Position numbers and translations under genes: made by a program
Notes under the pieces: model-generated
Told to the model about the DNA's origin: nothing
The model's database searches: none
The model's input: only the letters and a program-made list of their open reading frames with translations
NCBI RefSeq assembly: GCF_002975175.1
Contig: NZ_PCNZ01000002.1
Coordinates: forward strand, 42,210 to 106,209
Direction: 5' to 3'
Source: Bacillus sp. MYb209
GTDB lineage: Bacteria > Bacillota > Bacilli > Bacillales > Bacillaceae_G
Length of the DNA: 64,000 bases
Part shown: positions 38,001 through 47,246 of the stretch, one piece after another
How the letters are laid out: every line of letters starts with the position of its first letter
How positions within the stretch are numbered: position 1 is the stretch's first letter

Positions 38001-38166
38001 ATGTCTTCATAACCATCCCTCAGGAGATCCGGCGCCGAGCCGTGAAGATATTGAAGTTACAAAACGATTAGTAGAGTGTGGTCGAATTATCGGAATTGAA
38101 GTACTTGATCATATCATAATAGGTGACCATCAGTTCGTGAGTTTAAAGGAAAAAGGTCATATTTAA
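35010..38166 (+). CDS. radC: RadC/JAB1-MPN family protein, split by a group II intron
   Basis: Exon 1 is 35010-35483 (158 codons: helix-hairpin-helix part plus the first strands of the MPN domain, ending SIVHPREV). Exon 2 is 37963-38166 (67 codons: [29 protein letters not shown].., with the HxH..D metal motif). The join GTT|TTT keeps the frame and gives HPREVFKEAF, matching HPREIFKEAF of B. subtilis RadC; the product is 225 residues, the usual size. Unspliced, translation ends at once (CCC TAA), and the metal site would be lost. RadC's biochemical role is unsettled. ATG 35010 has GGGGTGGAGAG before it. Confidence 0.94.
35484..37962 (+). mobile_element. Group II intron in radC (Ll.LtrB-like)
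   Basis: The 2479-nt element begins GTGCGCC and ends CCCTAC, the group II boundary pattern. EBS1 AACTTC (35818-35823) is complementary to the last six exon bases GAAGTT (35478-35483, IBS1). Domain V at 37868-37901 is textbook: AAGCCGTA/TACGGTTT with the AGC triad, a two-base CG bulge, and a GAGA tetraloop. Domain VI lies between it and 37962. The 5' end, the stretch before the ORF (ACTCGTAGTAGTC) and domain V strongly recall Ll.LtrB of Lactococcus. It encodes a complete RT-maturase-HNH protein, so it should be mobile. Confidence 0.95.
36048..37859 (+). CDS. ltrA: Group II intron reverse transcriptase/maturase/endonuclease
   Basis: The 603-residue LtrA-type protein has the RT blocks in order: [66 protein letters not shown], and the catalytic YADDFLIG (about residues 309-316). 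Domain X (maturase) follows. A C-terminal HNH endonuclease has [15 protein letters not shown] and [11 protein letters not shown], so zinc-binding cysteines and nuclease histidines are present. It binds intron RNA to help splicing and carries out retrohoming. Start at ATG 36048 after GGGAAGGAG; it lies in intron domain IV. No frameshift is seen. Confidence 0.96.
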   Translation: MRNPKVVLSSLTSKAIEENYTFKRLYRNLYNIEFFLDAYAKIYPNKGSNTKGVNEDTIDGMSVKRIDTLIEKLRNQTYQPNPARRTYIPKKNGKLRPLGLPTFEDKLVQEVARKILESIYEPAFSENSHAFRPNRSCHTALKQIKHTFTGTRWFIEGDIKGFFDNIDHHTLINILRRRIEDEKFINLIWKFLRAGYVEDWVFHKTFSGTPQGGIISPTLSNIYLNELDKYIEEYTSIFNKGDKRRHNLTYHNLASKITYHKHKNKREWSNLNKETRAVRANELKELYKKLIKHDSKDLFDPNYRRMKYVRYADDFLIGVIASKEEVEEIKKDLTIFLADKLKLELSAEKTLITHSKKNARFLGYDIRVARDWQTMKMPNGTQKRKFNFQAKLFVPHEKYIKKLIDLGALSLGKNNQWKPIHRPYLLRNDDIEIIRQYNAEIRGLYNYYRLASNVHVLQSFRQTMKYSMIKTYANKYKSTVSKIINKFSINGNFGIRYKTKDGQRIAYFIEQKMENNTKTNNEEVDIEPITVQFGGKTSLIERLLAEKCEWCGIDNVPLEMHHVNKLKNLKGKKRWEQTMIARNRKTIAMCVKCHYDLHNGKLD

Positions 38167-38192
38167 GACTATTCTTTTTACTTATTTTGTTT

Positions 38193-38237
38193 TATAATGT
38201 GATTTATGAGTTTTTTGTAGAAAATTATCTACAAAAA
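38193..38237 (+). promoter_or_regulatory. Possible mreB promoter and leader hairpin
   Basis: TATAAT at 38193-38198 has no convincing -35. It is followed by a perfect inverted repeat, TTTTTGTAGA (38212-38221) and TCTACAAAAA (38228-38237), before the mreB start at 38326. A radC terminator and an mreB leader hairpin are both possible readings. Confidence 0.4.
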
Positions 38238-38307
38238 GGATGCAGATATAAAAAAAACGTACTGTTTTTATAAATATAAAGTAAGAAAAATGAGTCCGTG
38301 AAAATAA

Positions 38308-39345
<1,038 letters not shown>

Positions 39346-39386
39346 TATTGCAAAATAAAAATCAATGAAATTAAGAGGGTGTGAAC

Positions 39387-40238
39387 GTGCCACAGTTTTT
39401 CTTAAACAAAAGATTAATTGTTTTGTTAGTTAGTATTATTCTTCTCGTGGCATTGATTGGAATCTCATTGAAAGAACGGAACAGTTTATCATGGCCAGAG
39501 CAGTTTATAAAAGATACTGTCGGTGTTGTAGAACGTGTATTCCAAAAGCCAGCGAATTATGTTGCCGGATTCTTCGAGAACGTAGAAGATGTAAAGCGCA
39601 CGTATGAAGAGAATAAAGAATTAAAAGCAAAATTAGATAACTATGCAAAGTTATCAGGTGAAGTAAAGCAATTAGAGGATGATAAAAAGAAATTACAAGA
39701 GTTAACTGGTAAAAAAGAGTTGCCTAGCGATTATACTGAAATTCCAGCTACTGTTGTTTCTCGTAATCCAGATAAATGGTACGATTTAATTGGAATTGAT
39801 AAAGGGGCACAGCAAGGAATTAAAAAAGATATGGCTGTAGTAACTTCACAAGGTTTAGTTGGACGTGTGAAAAGTGTATCGCAGTTTACATCATCAGTAG
39901 AGTTGTTAAGTTCTATGAGCCGAACAAATCGTGTTTCTGCTATTGTAAAAGGGCAAGAAAATATCTTTGGTTTAATCGAAGGTTATGACAAAGAAAAACA
40001 ATTGCTTCTTTTCACAAAGATTGGTTCTGATGCAAAAGTAGCTAAAGATCAACTAGTTGTAACGTCTGGACTTGGGGATATTTTCCCGAAAGGGCTTGTG
40101 ATCGGAACAATCGTTGATGTTCAGCCAGATCCATACGGTTTAACAAAGACTGCTTATGTAAAACCTGCAGCTGATTTAAATGACGTGGAGCATATTACGG
40201 TTGCCAAACGCCATATGCCTTCGGCGCCGTTAGAATAG
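39387..40238 (+). CDS. mreC: MreC, rod-shape determining protein
   Basis: This bitopic membrane protein has one N-terminal segment (LIVLLVSIILLVALIGISL), a coiled coil (about residues 65-105, VKRTYEENKELKAKLDNY..) and an extracytoplasmic beta domain (VVSRNPDKWYDLIGIDKGAQQGI; GLVGRVKSV). It links MreB to wall synthases. GTG 39387 is preferred because AAGAGGG is 7 nt upstream; GTG 39381 in the same frame is too close to that site. Confidence 0.94.
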   Translation: MPQFFLNKRLIVLLVSIILLVALIGISLKERNSLSWPEQFIKDTVGVVERVFQKPANYVAGFFENVEDVKRTYEENKELKAKLDNYAKLSGEVKQLEDDKKKLQELTGKKELPSDYTEIPATVVSRNPDKWYDLIGIDKGAQQGIKKDMAVVTSQGLVGRVKSVSQFTSSVELLSSMSRTNRVSAIVKGQENIFGLIEGYDKEKQLLLFTKIGSDAKVAKDQLVVTSGLGDIFPKGLVIGTIVDVQPDPYGLTKTAYVKPAADLNDVEHITVAKRHMPSAPLE

Positions 40239-40252
40239 GAGGGGAAGAAGAG

Positions 40253-40798
40253 ATGATGAAGATTTTAAAAAGAGCAGCTCTTCCTCTTTTGCTCCTTTTT
40301 GTTTTTTTATTTGAAAATATGTTCTCTACTGTTGTTCCAACAGACGTCTTTTGGAAAGAGAGTATAGCAGCACCTCATTTCTTTATAATTGTGTTATGTT
40401 TTATTACGGTGTACTATAGTCCGGTTCAAGGGATTTACTACGGACTATTATTTGGTTTCTTATTTGATACCGTATACACAGAACTTGTCGGTATATATAT
40501 ATTTGCTTATCCGATTTTAGCTTATTTAGTTTATAGTGTGATGAAGGTATTACAATTGAATTTATTTATTGTCGCTTCTATCGTACTGGCTGGCATTGCA
40601 GCATTAGAGTATTATGTGTATGGGTTTTTAACTTTGTTAGGACGTACTCACATGTCAGCATCTGTCTTTTTCACAGATCGTCTCCTTGCTACTTTATTGC
40701 TAAATGGAATTTTCCTATTAATAGTTTGTTTCCCACTGAGACGATATTTAGTGCGTCTTTCAAAAGCGATAGAAGAAAAAGAAAAAAGGATTTTCTAA
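40253..40798 (+). CDS. mreD: MreD, rod-shape determining membrane protein
   Basis: The 181-residue protein is almost entirely hydrophobic, with about five or six membrane helices, and has the typical GLLFGFLFDTVYTELVGIY segment of MreD. It follows mreC by 14 nt with AGGAGGGGAAG before ATG 40253, and belongs to the elongasome operon. Confidence 0.93.
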   Translation: MMKILKRAALPLLLLFVFLFENMFSTVVPTDVFWKESIAAPHFFIIVLCFITVYYSPVQGIYYGLLFGFLFDTVYTELVGIYIFAYPILAYLVYSVMKVLQLNLFIVASIVLAGIAALEYYVYGFLTLLGRTHMSASVFFTDRLLATLLLNGIFLLIVCFPLRRYLVRLSKAIEEKEKRIF

Positions 40799-40833
40799 TT
40801 TTATGTCGAATTGAATCGGTGGGGTGAACTTTA

Positions 40834-41520
40834 GTGGAAGAAAAAAAGCAACAAAATGTAACGATAAAAGGGACAAAAGATGGAATAACACTTCATTTAG
40901 ATGATTGCTGTTCATTCTCTGAACTACTAAAAGAATTGGATGAAAAGCTTTCTACACATTACTATGAGGGTGACGGACGTTCTTTAATTGAAGTGCGTGT
41001 TAAAGTAGGAAATCGCTATTTAACAGAAGTACAACAAGAAGGGATTCGTACGTTAATTCGCAATAAGAAGAACCTTGTTGTAGAATCAATCGAAAGTGAT
41101 GTTATAACAAAAGCAGAAGCAATATCTTGGAAAGAAGAAACAGAAATTGTCCCTATTTCCAAAATTGTTCGCTCTGGACAAGTGTTACATGTAAAAGGAA
41201 ATTTATTATTAATTGGAGATGTTAATCCAGGCGGAACGGTTATCGCTGGGGGGAATATTTTTGTCGTGGGATCATTAAGAGGAATTGCACATGCGGGGTA
41301 TGATGGAGATTCAGAAGCTGTTATTGCTGCATCTATTATGAACCCTATGCAACTCCGAATTAGTGATGTGACAATGCGGGCTCCGGAAGAGAAAGAAGAC
41401 GGAGCAGAGGCGGCAGAATGTGCGTACATTAATGAGAACAATCACATTGTTGTCGATCGCCTGCAACTTCTCACTCATCTTAGACCTAATTTAACAAAGT
41501 TAGAAAGGGGAATTGTATAG
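40834..41520 (+). CDS. minC: MinC, septum site-determining inhibitor
   Basis: MinC inhibits FtsZ polymerisation away from midcell and is recruited by MinD. The 228 residues split into an N-terminal domain and a C-terminal beta-helix with the signature [31 protein letters not shown]-like run of glycines. The start is GTG 40834 after GGTGGGGTGA. minD follows after 2 nt. Confidence 0.96.
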   Translation: MEEKKQQNVTIKGTKDGITLHLDDCCSFSELLKELDEKLSTHYYEGDGRSLIEVRVKVGNRYLTEVQQEGIRTLIRNKKNLVVESIESDVITKAEAISWKEETEIVPISKIVRSGQVLHVKGNLLLIGDVNPGGTVIAGGNIFVVGSLRGIAHAGYDGDSEAVIAASIMNPMQLRISDVTMRAPEEKEDGAEAAECAYINENNHIVVDRLQLLTHLRPNLTKLERGIV

Positions 41521-41522
41521 CT

Positions 41523-42320
41523 GTGGGAGAGGCAATAGTAATTACATCTGGAAAAGGCGGAGTAGGTAAAACTACAACGTCTGCGAACATTGGTACAGCC
41601 CTTGCGTTATCTGGAAAAAAAGTGTGTTTAATTGATACAGATATCGGTTTACGCAATTTAGACGTAGTAATGGGGCTGGAAAATCGTATTGTATTTGATC
41701 TTGTTGATGTCGTTGAAGGGCGTTGTCGTTTACCTCAGGCTCTTATTAAAGATAAGCGTTTTGATGATCTTTATTTATTACCTGCAGCACAAACGAGCGA
41801 CAAATCGGCGGTAACACCTGAACAAATGGATGAATTAATACAAGTATTACGTCAAGATTATGATTACATATTAATTGATTGTCCTGCGGGGATTGAGCAG
41901 GGATTTAAAAATGCTGTAGCAGGTGCGGATAAAGCAATCGTTGTAACAACACCAGAAGTATCCTCAATGCGTGATGCGGATCGTATTATCGGGCTTTTAG
42001 AGAAAGAGGATATTGAACCACCGAAACTTGTCATTAACCGTGTGCGTAGTCATATGCTTCATGAACAGGATATGTTAGATGTTGATGAAATCGTACGTAC
42101 ACTGTCAATCGAGCTTCTTGGGGTTGTCGAGGATGATGATGAAGTTATTCGTGCTACGAATACAGGTGAACCTGTAGCACTGCAACCTAGTGGGAAAGCA
42201 GCAATAGCTTATCGTAATATTGCAAGACGCTTATTAGGTGAGAATGTACCATTACAAGCATTTGAACAAGAAAAAGTATCGGTATTTACAAAGATGAAAA
42301 ATTTCTTTGGAATCCGTTAA
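41523..42320 (+). CDS. minD: MinD, septum site-determining ATPase
   Basis: MinD is a ParA/Mrp-type ATPase that dimerises on the membrane and activates MinC. The 265 residues show the deviant Walker A SGKGGVGKTTT, DTDIGLRNLDVVMG, the switch IDCPAGIEQGF, and a C-terminal amphipathic membrane-targeting helix (VFTKMKNFFGIR). The start is GTG 41523. A strong terminator ends the mre-min operon. Confidence 0.98.
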   Translation: MGEAIVITSGKGGVGKTTTSANIGTALALSGKKVCLIDTDIGLRNLDVVMGLENRIVFDLVDVVEGRCRLPQALIKDKRFDDLYLLPAAQTSDKSAVTPEQMDELIQVLRQDYDYILIDCPAGIEQGFKNAVAGADKAIVVTTPEVSSMRDADRIIGLLEKEDIEPPKLVINRVRSHMLHEQDMLDVDEIVRTLSIELLGVVEDDDEVIRATNTGEPVALQPSGKAAIAYRNIARRLLGENVPLQAFEQEKVSVFTKMKNFFGIR

Positions 42321-42357
42321 AAGCACTTCGCATAAATGCGGAGTGCTTTCTTTTTTC
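42321..42357 (+). terminator. mre-min operon terminator
   Basis: AAGCACTTCGCAT (42321-42333) pairs with ATGCGGAGTGCTT (42336-42348), one G-U pair, followed by TCTTTTTTC. Confidence 0.9.
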
Positions 42358-42364
42358 TTCGCAT

Positions 42365-42394
42365 GAATATCTTCCTTCTATAACTCATACATAT
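42365..42394 (+). promoter_or_regulatory. Candidate sigma-E promoter of spoIVF
   Basis: GAATATC (42365-42371) resembles the sigma-E -35 KMATATT and CATACATAT (42386-42394) the -10 CATACANT, with a 14-nt spacer. The last -10 base does not match. The B. subtilis spoIVF operon is sigma-E dependent. Confidence 0.55.
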
Positions 42395-42453
42395 GTACAA
42401 ACTGTATATAACTGTTTCTATTTGAATAAGGCTAACGAAAGAAAGGAGACCGT

Positions 42454-43200
42454 ATGAAGAATAGAAGAGTGGAAGAAATTAAAAAGCGGATTGCGAAAAG
42501 GAAAGCAGAGCAAGAATTGCTAGAAGAAGAGCGGTATTTTGCGGGAGGAGATTTTGATAGCGAAACGGTCTTTATTGAAGAGGGGGAGAAGGAATTTCAT
42601 CCTCTATTTCGAAAAGAAGTTTTTCTCTTCAAAGTTTTGCTATCAGCAATATTAGTTCTTTCAGTTGCTATTTTATTTAAGAACGCACCTTCTTCTTTTG
42701 ATGGTACTAGAGCTGTTACAGAAAAAGTTATGCAAGAAGAATTTCAATTTGCTACTATATCGAAATGGTATGAAAATCAGTTTGGAAAACCTCTCGTGTT
42801 CTTTTCTCCAAATGAGAAAAAAGAAGAGGCTATTCAGCAAAAGGATTATGCGATTCCTGCCTCTGGAAAGGTGATGCAAGGATTTCAAAAAAACGGCCAG
42901 GGTGTATTTGTTCAAACGGCTACAAATGCAACTGTGGAGTCAGTAAATGAAGGTATAGTTGTTTTTGCGGGCAAGAAAGAGGAACTTGGAAATACAGTTC
43001 AAATTCAGCACGCTGATGGCACGGAGTCTTGGTACGGAAATTTAAACGATATGTCAGTGAAGTTATATGATTACGTTTCGAAAAAACAAAAAATCGGAAC
43101 GGTGAATAGTGACGAAAATAATAAAAACGGTAAATTTTATTTTGCGATGAAAAAGAATGAAAAATTTATTGATCCTATTCAGGTGATTTCATTTGATTAA
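42454..43200 (+). CDS. spoIVFA: SpoIVFA, regulator of the sigma-K processing protease
   Basis: SpoIVFA holds and inhibits SpoIVFB in the mother-cell membrane around the forespore until the SpoIVB signal arrives. The 248-residue protein has a charged cytoplasmic N-terminus, one membrane segment (VFLFKVLLSAILVLSVAILF, about residues 57-76) and a C-terminal LytM/M23-like domain (VNEGIVVFAGKKEELGNTVQIQHADGTESWYGNL) without the full zinc-ligand set. Start ATG 42454 follows AAGGAGA. It overlaps spoIVFB by 8 nt. Confidence 0.93.
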   Translation: MKNRRVEEIKKRIAKRKAEQELLEEERYFAGGDFDSETVFIEEGEKEFHPLFRKEVFLFKVLLSAILVLSVAILFKNAPSSFDGTRAVTEKVMQEEFQFATISKWYENQFGKPLVFFSPNEKKEEAIQQKDYAIPASGKVMQGFQKNGQGVFVQTATNATVESVNEGIVVFAGKKEELGNTVQIQHADGTESWYGNLNDMSVKLYDYVSKKQKIGTVNSDENNKNGKFYFAMKKNEKFIDPIQVISFD

Positions 43201-44053
43201 ATATAGAGATGTTTTCACGAAAATTTCTGTGCATCCGTTGTTTTGGGTTATTATTGTCATTGGTATTTTTACGGCGCGTTTTAAAGAGTTACTATTGTTA
43301 TTTTGTATCGTTCTCATTCATGAACTTGGGCATGCTTTTGCCGCAGCGTATTATAATTGGCGTATTAAACAAATTCAGCTTTTGCCGTTTGGTGGCGTAG
43401 TTGAGATGGAGGAACATGGGAATAAATCGTTAAAAGAAGAATTAATTGTCGTTATGGCGGGGCCAATTCAGCATATATGGATGATTGCGGTCGCTTACAT
43501 TTTGTATCAAGCAGGCTGGGTAACTGATGATTTGTACCATTTCTTTGTATGGAATAATGTCATTATTTTAGGGTTTAATTTATTGCCTATTTGGCCACTT
43601 GATGGCGGAAAAGTATTATTTAATGTATTATCATATCGTTTTCCCTATTTACAAGCACATGAAAAGATGATGAAATTGTCATGTGTTTTTTTTAGTGTAA
43701 TATTAGGATGGCAGTTACTTTGGAATAGTAATAACATTATGATGTGGGTATTACTCGTTTTTCTAGCGATTTCTTTATATCAAGAATGGAAACAAAGACG
43801 GTACGCATTTATGCGTTTTTTATTAGAACGTTATTATGGGAATAAAAGAGATATTGAAAAAATAGCACCTATTGAGGTGAAAACGGAAGATCATTTATAT
43901 ACGATTTTCACAAAATTTCGCAGAGGATATAAGCACTCTATTATCGTCCATGGAAAATATAAAGAGCATTACACATTGGACGAAAATGAATTGTTGTATG
44001 CGTATTTTGCTGAAAAACGAACAACTTCATCTATTGAAGAATTAATTGGTTAG
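43193..44053 (+). CDS. spoIVFB: SpoIVFB, intramembrane metalloprotease for pro-sigma-K
   Basis: This site-2-protease family member cleaves pro-sigma-K within the membrane. The 286 residues show the HELGH zinc motif (His43, Glu44, His47), the second motif in NLLPIWPLDGGKVL with the metal-binding Asp, several membrane segments and a C-terminal CBS-like cytoplasmic domain. The start is TTG 43193, inside the end of spoIVFA, with AGGTGAT upstream, so the pair is translationally coupled. Confidence 0.96.
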   Translation: MIKYRDVFTKISVHPLFWVIIVIGIFTARFKELLLLFCIVLIHELGHAFAAAYYNWRIKQIQLLPFGGVVEMEEHGNKSLKEELIVVMAGPIQHIWMIAVAYILYQAGWVTDDLYHFFVWNNVIILGFNLLPIWPLDGGKVLFNVLSYRFPYLQAHEKMMKLSCVFFSVILGWQLLWNSNNIMMWVLLVFLAISLYQEWKQRRYAFMRFLLERYYGNKRDIEKIAPIEVKTEDHLYTIFTKFRRGYKHSIIVHGKYKEHYTLDENELLYAYFAEKRTTSSIEELIG

Positions 44054-44080
44054 TGTTGACGACGACACTAACCTTTTATA
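44048..44080 (+). terminator. spoIVFB terminator
   Basis: GGTTAGTGT (44048-44056) pairs perfectly with ACACTAACC (44065-44073), then TTTTA. Confidence 0.82.
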
Positions 44081-44095
44081 TTGTAAGGAAAAGAA

Positions 44096-45505
44096 GTGAA
44101 AAGTGAGGAAATAATTTTGAAGACGTTATATATTAATTACACTGGTTTGGAAAAGCGTGTTGCGATAGAAGAGAAACAAAAAATTGTCGAGCTTTTATGG
44201 AAACGGAATGAAGAGCAGGAGATTGTCGGACATATTTATGTTGGGCGTATCGTAAGAACAATTGCTGGGATGAACGCAGCCTTTGTAAATATCGGATTAG
44301 AAAAACATGCATATCTTTCGTATGATGATGTACCATCTTCATATCGCATACATGAAGGGCAGGCGATACTTGTACAAGTTGTGAAAGAGGCAATTGATAC
44401 GAAAGGGCCAAAATTAACAGCGAATATAGAATTTACCGGAAAATATGTCGTTTACATGCCGTATGATGACATGCGCGCTGTTTCTCGGAAAATAAAAAAT
44501 AATAAAAGAAGACAACAGTTACTCGAAATTGAAGTAGAAGGAACGGGTGGATACATTTTCCGTTCTGCTTCTGAAAAAGGAGAAATTGAAGAAATACAAG
44601 CCGAAATGCAAGGGTTGCAGCAGTTATATGAAGAGTTAAAAAGAAAAGAAGATCAAGGGAAGGCGCCCTTACTACTTCATCAACCAGCGACGTTTTTAGA
44701 TCGTGTATTTCAGGAGAACCCAATTGAAACGATTGAAAAAGTAGTTGTAGATACGAGAAGTATAGTAAAAGAATTAGAAGAAAAAGTAGGGAAAGAAAGA
44801 GTATCCTTTTATAATGAAAAATCTTCGATGTTTAACCATTTTGGAATAGATCGTGAAATCGAGAAAGCACTTCAAAAAATTGTGTGGCTACCAAATGGTG
44901 CCTATCTAATTGTAGAACAAATGGAGACGATGACTGTAATTGATGTGAATACAGGTAAATTTACTGGAAAACAAAATTTACAAGATACCGTATTTCGCAC
45001 AAATGAAATGGCTGCTGAAGAGATTGCTCGTCAATTAAGACTTCGTGATATTGGCGGGATGATATTAATTGATTTTATTAATATGAAAAGACGGGAAGAT
45101 AAAGAGAAGGTAAGAGAACGCCTCATAGCTGCTATGCAAGATGATCGCACATATACAAGAGTGCTTGGGTTTACAGAGTTAGGTATTTTAGAGATGACGC
45201 GAAAACGTAAGAAGCATTCGTTACGTGACGTATTATTAGAAGAATGTGTACCTTGTAAAGCGACGGGGTATGTTATGTCTTATGAAACAATTGCATATGA
45301 GCTAGAGAGAGAGTTAATTACATATGGCAATATAGAAGATGAAGCAGTATTAATCGCTGCACCAAAAATTTTGCAAAAACATTTTTTACAAAAAGAATTA
45401 CAAAAAAATATTCCAGTTGAAATTTATTTCAAAGATGATATTATCGAAAAGTACGCTATTATCCGTTTTGGAAGTAAGAAAGAAATTGTAGAACGGAAAA
45501 AATAG
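44096..45505 (+). CDS. rng: RNase G/E-family endoribonuclease
   Basis: The 469-residue protein has the RNase E/G catalytic core: an S1 domain (IVGHIYVGRIVRTIAGMNAAFVNIGLEKHAYL), the RNase H-like part, the DNase I-like subdomain with MTVIDVNTGKFTG (metal-binding Asp) and IGGMILIDFINM, and the CVPCKATG zinc-link. It has no long C-terminal scaffold, so it is RNase G-sized. GTG 44096 has AAGGAAAAG before it; TTG 44117 with AGTGAGG is a good alternative. B. subtilis has no such gene here, as far as I recall. Confidence 0.9.
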   Translation: MKSEEIILKTLYINYTGLEKRVAIEEKQKIVELLWKRNEEQEIVGHIYVGRIVRTIAGMNAAFVNIGLEKHAYLSYDDVPSSYRIHEGQAILVQVVKEAIDTKGPKLTANIEFTGKYVVYMPYDDMRAVSRKIKNNKRRQQLLEIEVEGTGGYIFRSASEKGEIEEIQAEMQGLQQLYEELKRKEDQGKAPLLLHQPATFLDRVFQENPIETIEKVVVDTRSIVKELEEKVGKERVSFYNEKSSMFNHFGIDREIEKALQKIVWLPNGAYLIVEQMETMTVIDVNTGKFTGKQNLQDTVFRTNEMAAEEIARQLRLRDIGGMILIDFINMKRREDKEKVRERLIAAMQDDRTYTRVLGFTELGILEMTRKRKKHSLRDVLLEECVPCKATGYVMSYETIAYELERELITYGNIEDEAVLIAAPKILQKHFLQKELQKNIPVEIYFKDDIIEKYAIIRFGSKKEIVERKK

Positions 45506-45520
45506 TTAGCAGAACATTCA

Positions 45521-45550
45521 TTGACAATAGTCAATGATTCATGGTAACAT
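45521..45550 (+). promoter_or_regulatory. Promoter of the rplU operon
   Basis: TTGACA (45521-45526), 18-nt spacer, TAACAT (45545-45550). The -35 is embedded in a perfect inverted repeat, CATTGAC/GTCAATG, at 45519-45536. Confidence 0.6.
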
Positions 45551-45559
45551 CTTTATGTT

Positions 45560-45662
45560 ATAGTTTATAGCACCTAAACTGCTATATGCTACAACCGCAC
45601 AAGACAGGTTCCTTAAAGGCATTTTATGTCTACCTCGTTTTTGGCGAGTCTTAGTAATTAAG
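45560..45662 (+). ncRNA. L21 leader (ribosomal protein autoregulatory leader)
   Basis: The ~100 nt before rplU lie at the position of the known L21 leader of Firmicutes and have the expected features: the GACAGGTTCCTTAAAGGC stretch and the ACCTCGTTTTTGGCGAGTC hairpin just before the AGGAGGTG ribosome site. It probably lets L21 control its own operon. Assignment rests on position and remembered pattern. Confidence 0.7.
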
Positions 45663-45675
45663 AGGAGGTGCAAGT

Positions 45676-45984
45676 ATGTACGCAATTATCGAAACAGGTG
45701 GAAAACAAATTAAAGTTGAAGCTGGTCAAGCAATCTACATTGAAAAATTAGATGTTGAAGCTGGTGAAACTGTTACTTTTGACAAAGTTCTTTTCGTTGG
45801 TGGCGAAAACGTGAAAGTTGGTAGCCCAGTTGTAGAAGGTGCAACAGTTACTGCGAAAGTTGAAAAACAAGGTCGCGCTAAGAAAATCATCGTTTTCAAA
45901 TACAAAGCGAAAAAGAACAATCGTAAGAAACAAGGTCATCGTCAACCTTACACTAAGCTAGTAGTTGAAGCTATCAACGCTTAA
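45676..45984 (+). CDS. rplU: 50S ribosomal protein bL21
   Basis: The 102-residue protein begins [18 protein letters not shown], the bL21 signature, and ends with the basic [20 protein letters not shown] rRNA-binding part. ATG 45676 follows AGGAGGTG. It is the first gene of rplU-prp-rpmA, the order conserved in Firmicutes. Confidence 0.99.
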
Positions 45985-45995
45985 TTCTGGTTAAG

Positions 45996-46340
45996 ATGAT
46001 TAAGATTACGATAAGTCGCACGAAACTAGGAAGTATCCAATCATTTAAAATGACTGGACATGCCAATTATGCGCCACATGGACAAGACCTTGTCTGTGCT
46101 GGAACTACAGCGGTCGTGTTTGGTTCTATAAATGCAGTGGAAGAACTTTGTAAAGTGCAGGCAACTATTGAACTCGGAAGTGATGGCGGATTCTTAACGT
46201 ATGAATTGCCTAATGATTTAGACGTTCATGCAGCAGAAAAAGCACAGATACTTTTAGAAGGATTGGTTGTTTCGCTTAAGACGATTGAACTTGATTACGG
46301 AAAGTATATCCGTTTAATAGAAAAAGTGCAGGAGGTGTAA
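45996..46340 (+). CDS. prp: Prp (YsxB), protease that trims L27
   Basis: Prp is a cysteine protease that removes the N-terminal extension of ribosomal protein L27 in Firmicutes. The 114-residue protein has the catalytic histidine in MTGHANYAPHGQDLVCAG (His22) and the cysteine at position 34 in the same segment. It lies between rplU and rpmA, and the L27 here has the matching cleavage site. Confidence 0.96.
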   Translation: MIKITISRTKLGSIQSFKMTGHANYAPHGQDLVCAGTTAVVFGSINAVEELCKVQATIELGSDGGFLTYELPNDLDVHAAEKAQILLEGLVVSLKTIELDYGKYIRLIEKVQEV

Positions 46341-46343
46341 CGT

Positions 46344-46634
46344 ATGTTAAGATTAGATCTTCAGTTTTTCGCATCTAAGAAAGGTGTAGGTAGTACAAAG
46401 AACGGTCGTGACTCTCAGTCAAAACGTCTTGGTGCTAAACGCGCAGATGGTCAAACGGTTTCAGGTGGTTCAATTCTTTACCGTCAACGCGGTACAAAAA
46501 TTTATCCAGGTGTTAACGTTGGTCGTGGTGGCGATGACACTTTATACGCGAAAGTTGACGGCGTAGTACGCTTTGAGCGTCTTGGTCGTGACCGCAAACA
46601 AGTGAGCGTATATCCTGTTGCTCAAGAAGCATAA
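46344..46634 (+). CDS. rpmA: 50S ribosomal protein bL27 with cleavable N-terminus
   Basis: The 96 residues start [27 protein letters not shown] followed by A is the known Prp cleavage site, after which the mature protein begins with Ala-Ser-Lys and reaches the peptidyl-transferase centre. The rest is standard L27 ([30 protein letters not shown]). It starts 3 nt after the prp stop and ends in a terminator. Confidence 0.98.
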   Translation: MLRLDLQFFASKKGVGSTKNGRDSQSKRLGAKRADGQTVSGGSILYRQRGTKIYPGVNVGRGGDDTLYAKVDGVVRFERLGRDRKQVSVYPVAQEA

Positions 46635-46644
46635 GAACTCACGG

Positions 46645-46679
46645 AAAACTCTAACCTGAGTGCAGGTTAGAGTTTTTCT
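46645..46679 (+). terminator. rpmA terminator
   Basis: AAAACTCTAACCT (46645-46657) pairs perfectly with AGGTTAGAGTTTT (46664-46676), then TCT. Confidence 0.88.
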
Positions 46680-46697
46680 ATATTAAGGGGTATCTAA

Positions 46698-47246
46698 ATG
46701 AATGAAAAATGGACAATTATAGATGCGTTGCGCCATTCAAGACATGATTGGCTCAATCGTTTGCAGATGGTTAAAGGAAATCTTTCCCTTGGAAAAGTGG
46801 AAGAGATTCATAGGCTCATCGATCGTTTTGTCCAAGAAGCCAGACAAGAATCCAATCTGATAGGGCTATCAATGCCTTTATTTTCAGAGTGGATTTTAAC
46901 ATATAATTGGAAACAGCAACCGTGCTTATTGGAGTACGAAGTATTAGGAGAATTACATAACTTATCTCATATCGATGAGACTGTATGTACATGGACGAAT
47001 CAATTTTTCTTAATGCTTCAGCATAGTTTAGACGTATATGTTGAAAATTATGTTTGTATCACAATTGAATGTGACGCGGATAATGCTCGTTTCTTTTTTG
47101 ATTTTCGTGGAAAGCTAACGAATGTAGAAGAACTACAGAACTGGCTTGCGAACCAAAACAATAAATGGTATTCCATTTCTTATGCAGTACGAGACGAAGA
47201 AGTCTCGGTTGTATTACAACTAATCGAAAAAAGTGTGGTGAGATAA
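46698..47246 (+). CDS. spo0B: Spo0B, sporulation phosphotransferase
   Basis: Spo0B passes phosphate from Spo0F to Spo0A in the sporulation phosphorelay. The 182-residue protein has the phosphoryl-accepting histidine in [22 protein letters not shown] (His16) within a helical hairpin, and a degenerate ATPase-like C-terminal domain without nucleotide motifs, as in the family. Its TAA overlaps the ATG of obg by one base, the conserved spo0B-obg coupling. Confidence 0.94.
   Translation: MNEKWTIIDALRHSRHDWLNRLQMVKGNLSLGKVEEIHRLIDRFVQEARQESNLIGLSMPLFSEWILTYNWKQQPCLLEYEVLGELHNLSHIDETVCTWTNQFFLMLQHSLDVYVENYVCITIECDADNARFFFDFRGKLTNVEELQNWLANQNNKWYSISYAVRDEEVSVVLQLIEKSVVR

Noticed and set aside
37856-38071. 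71-codon ORF spanning the intron end and radC exon 2
   Set aside because: It is out of frame with radC and covers domain V; the exon 2 frame is fixed by RadC similarity.
47165-47245. N-terminal extension of obg inside spo0B
   Set aside because: The standard Obg N-terminus begins at ATG 47246, coupled to the spo0B stop; the extension has no ribosome site.
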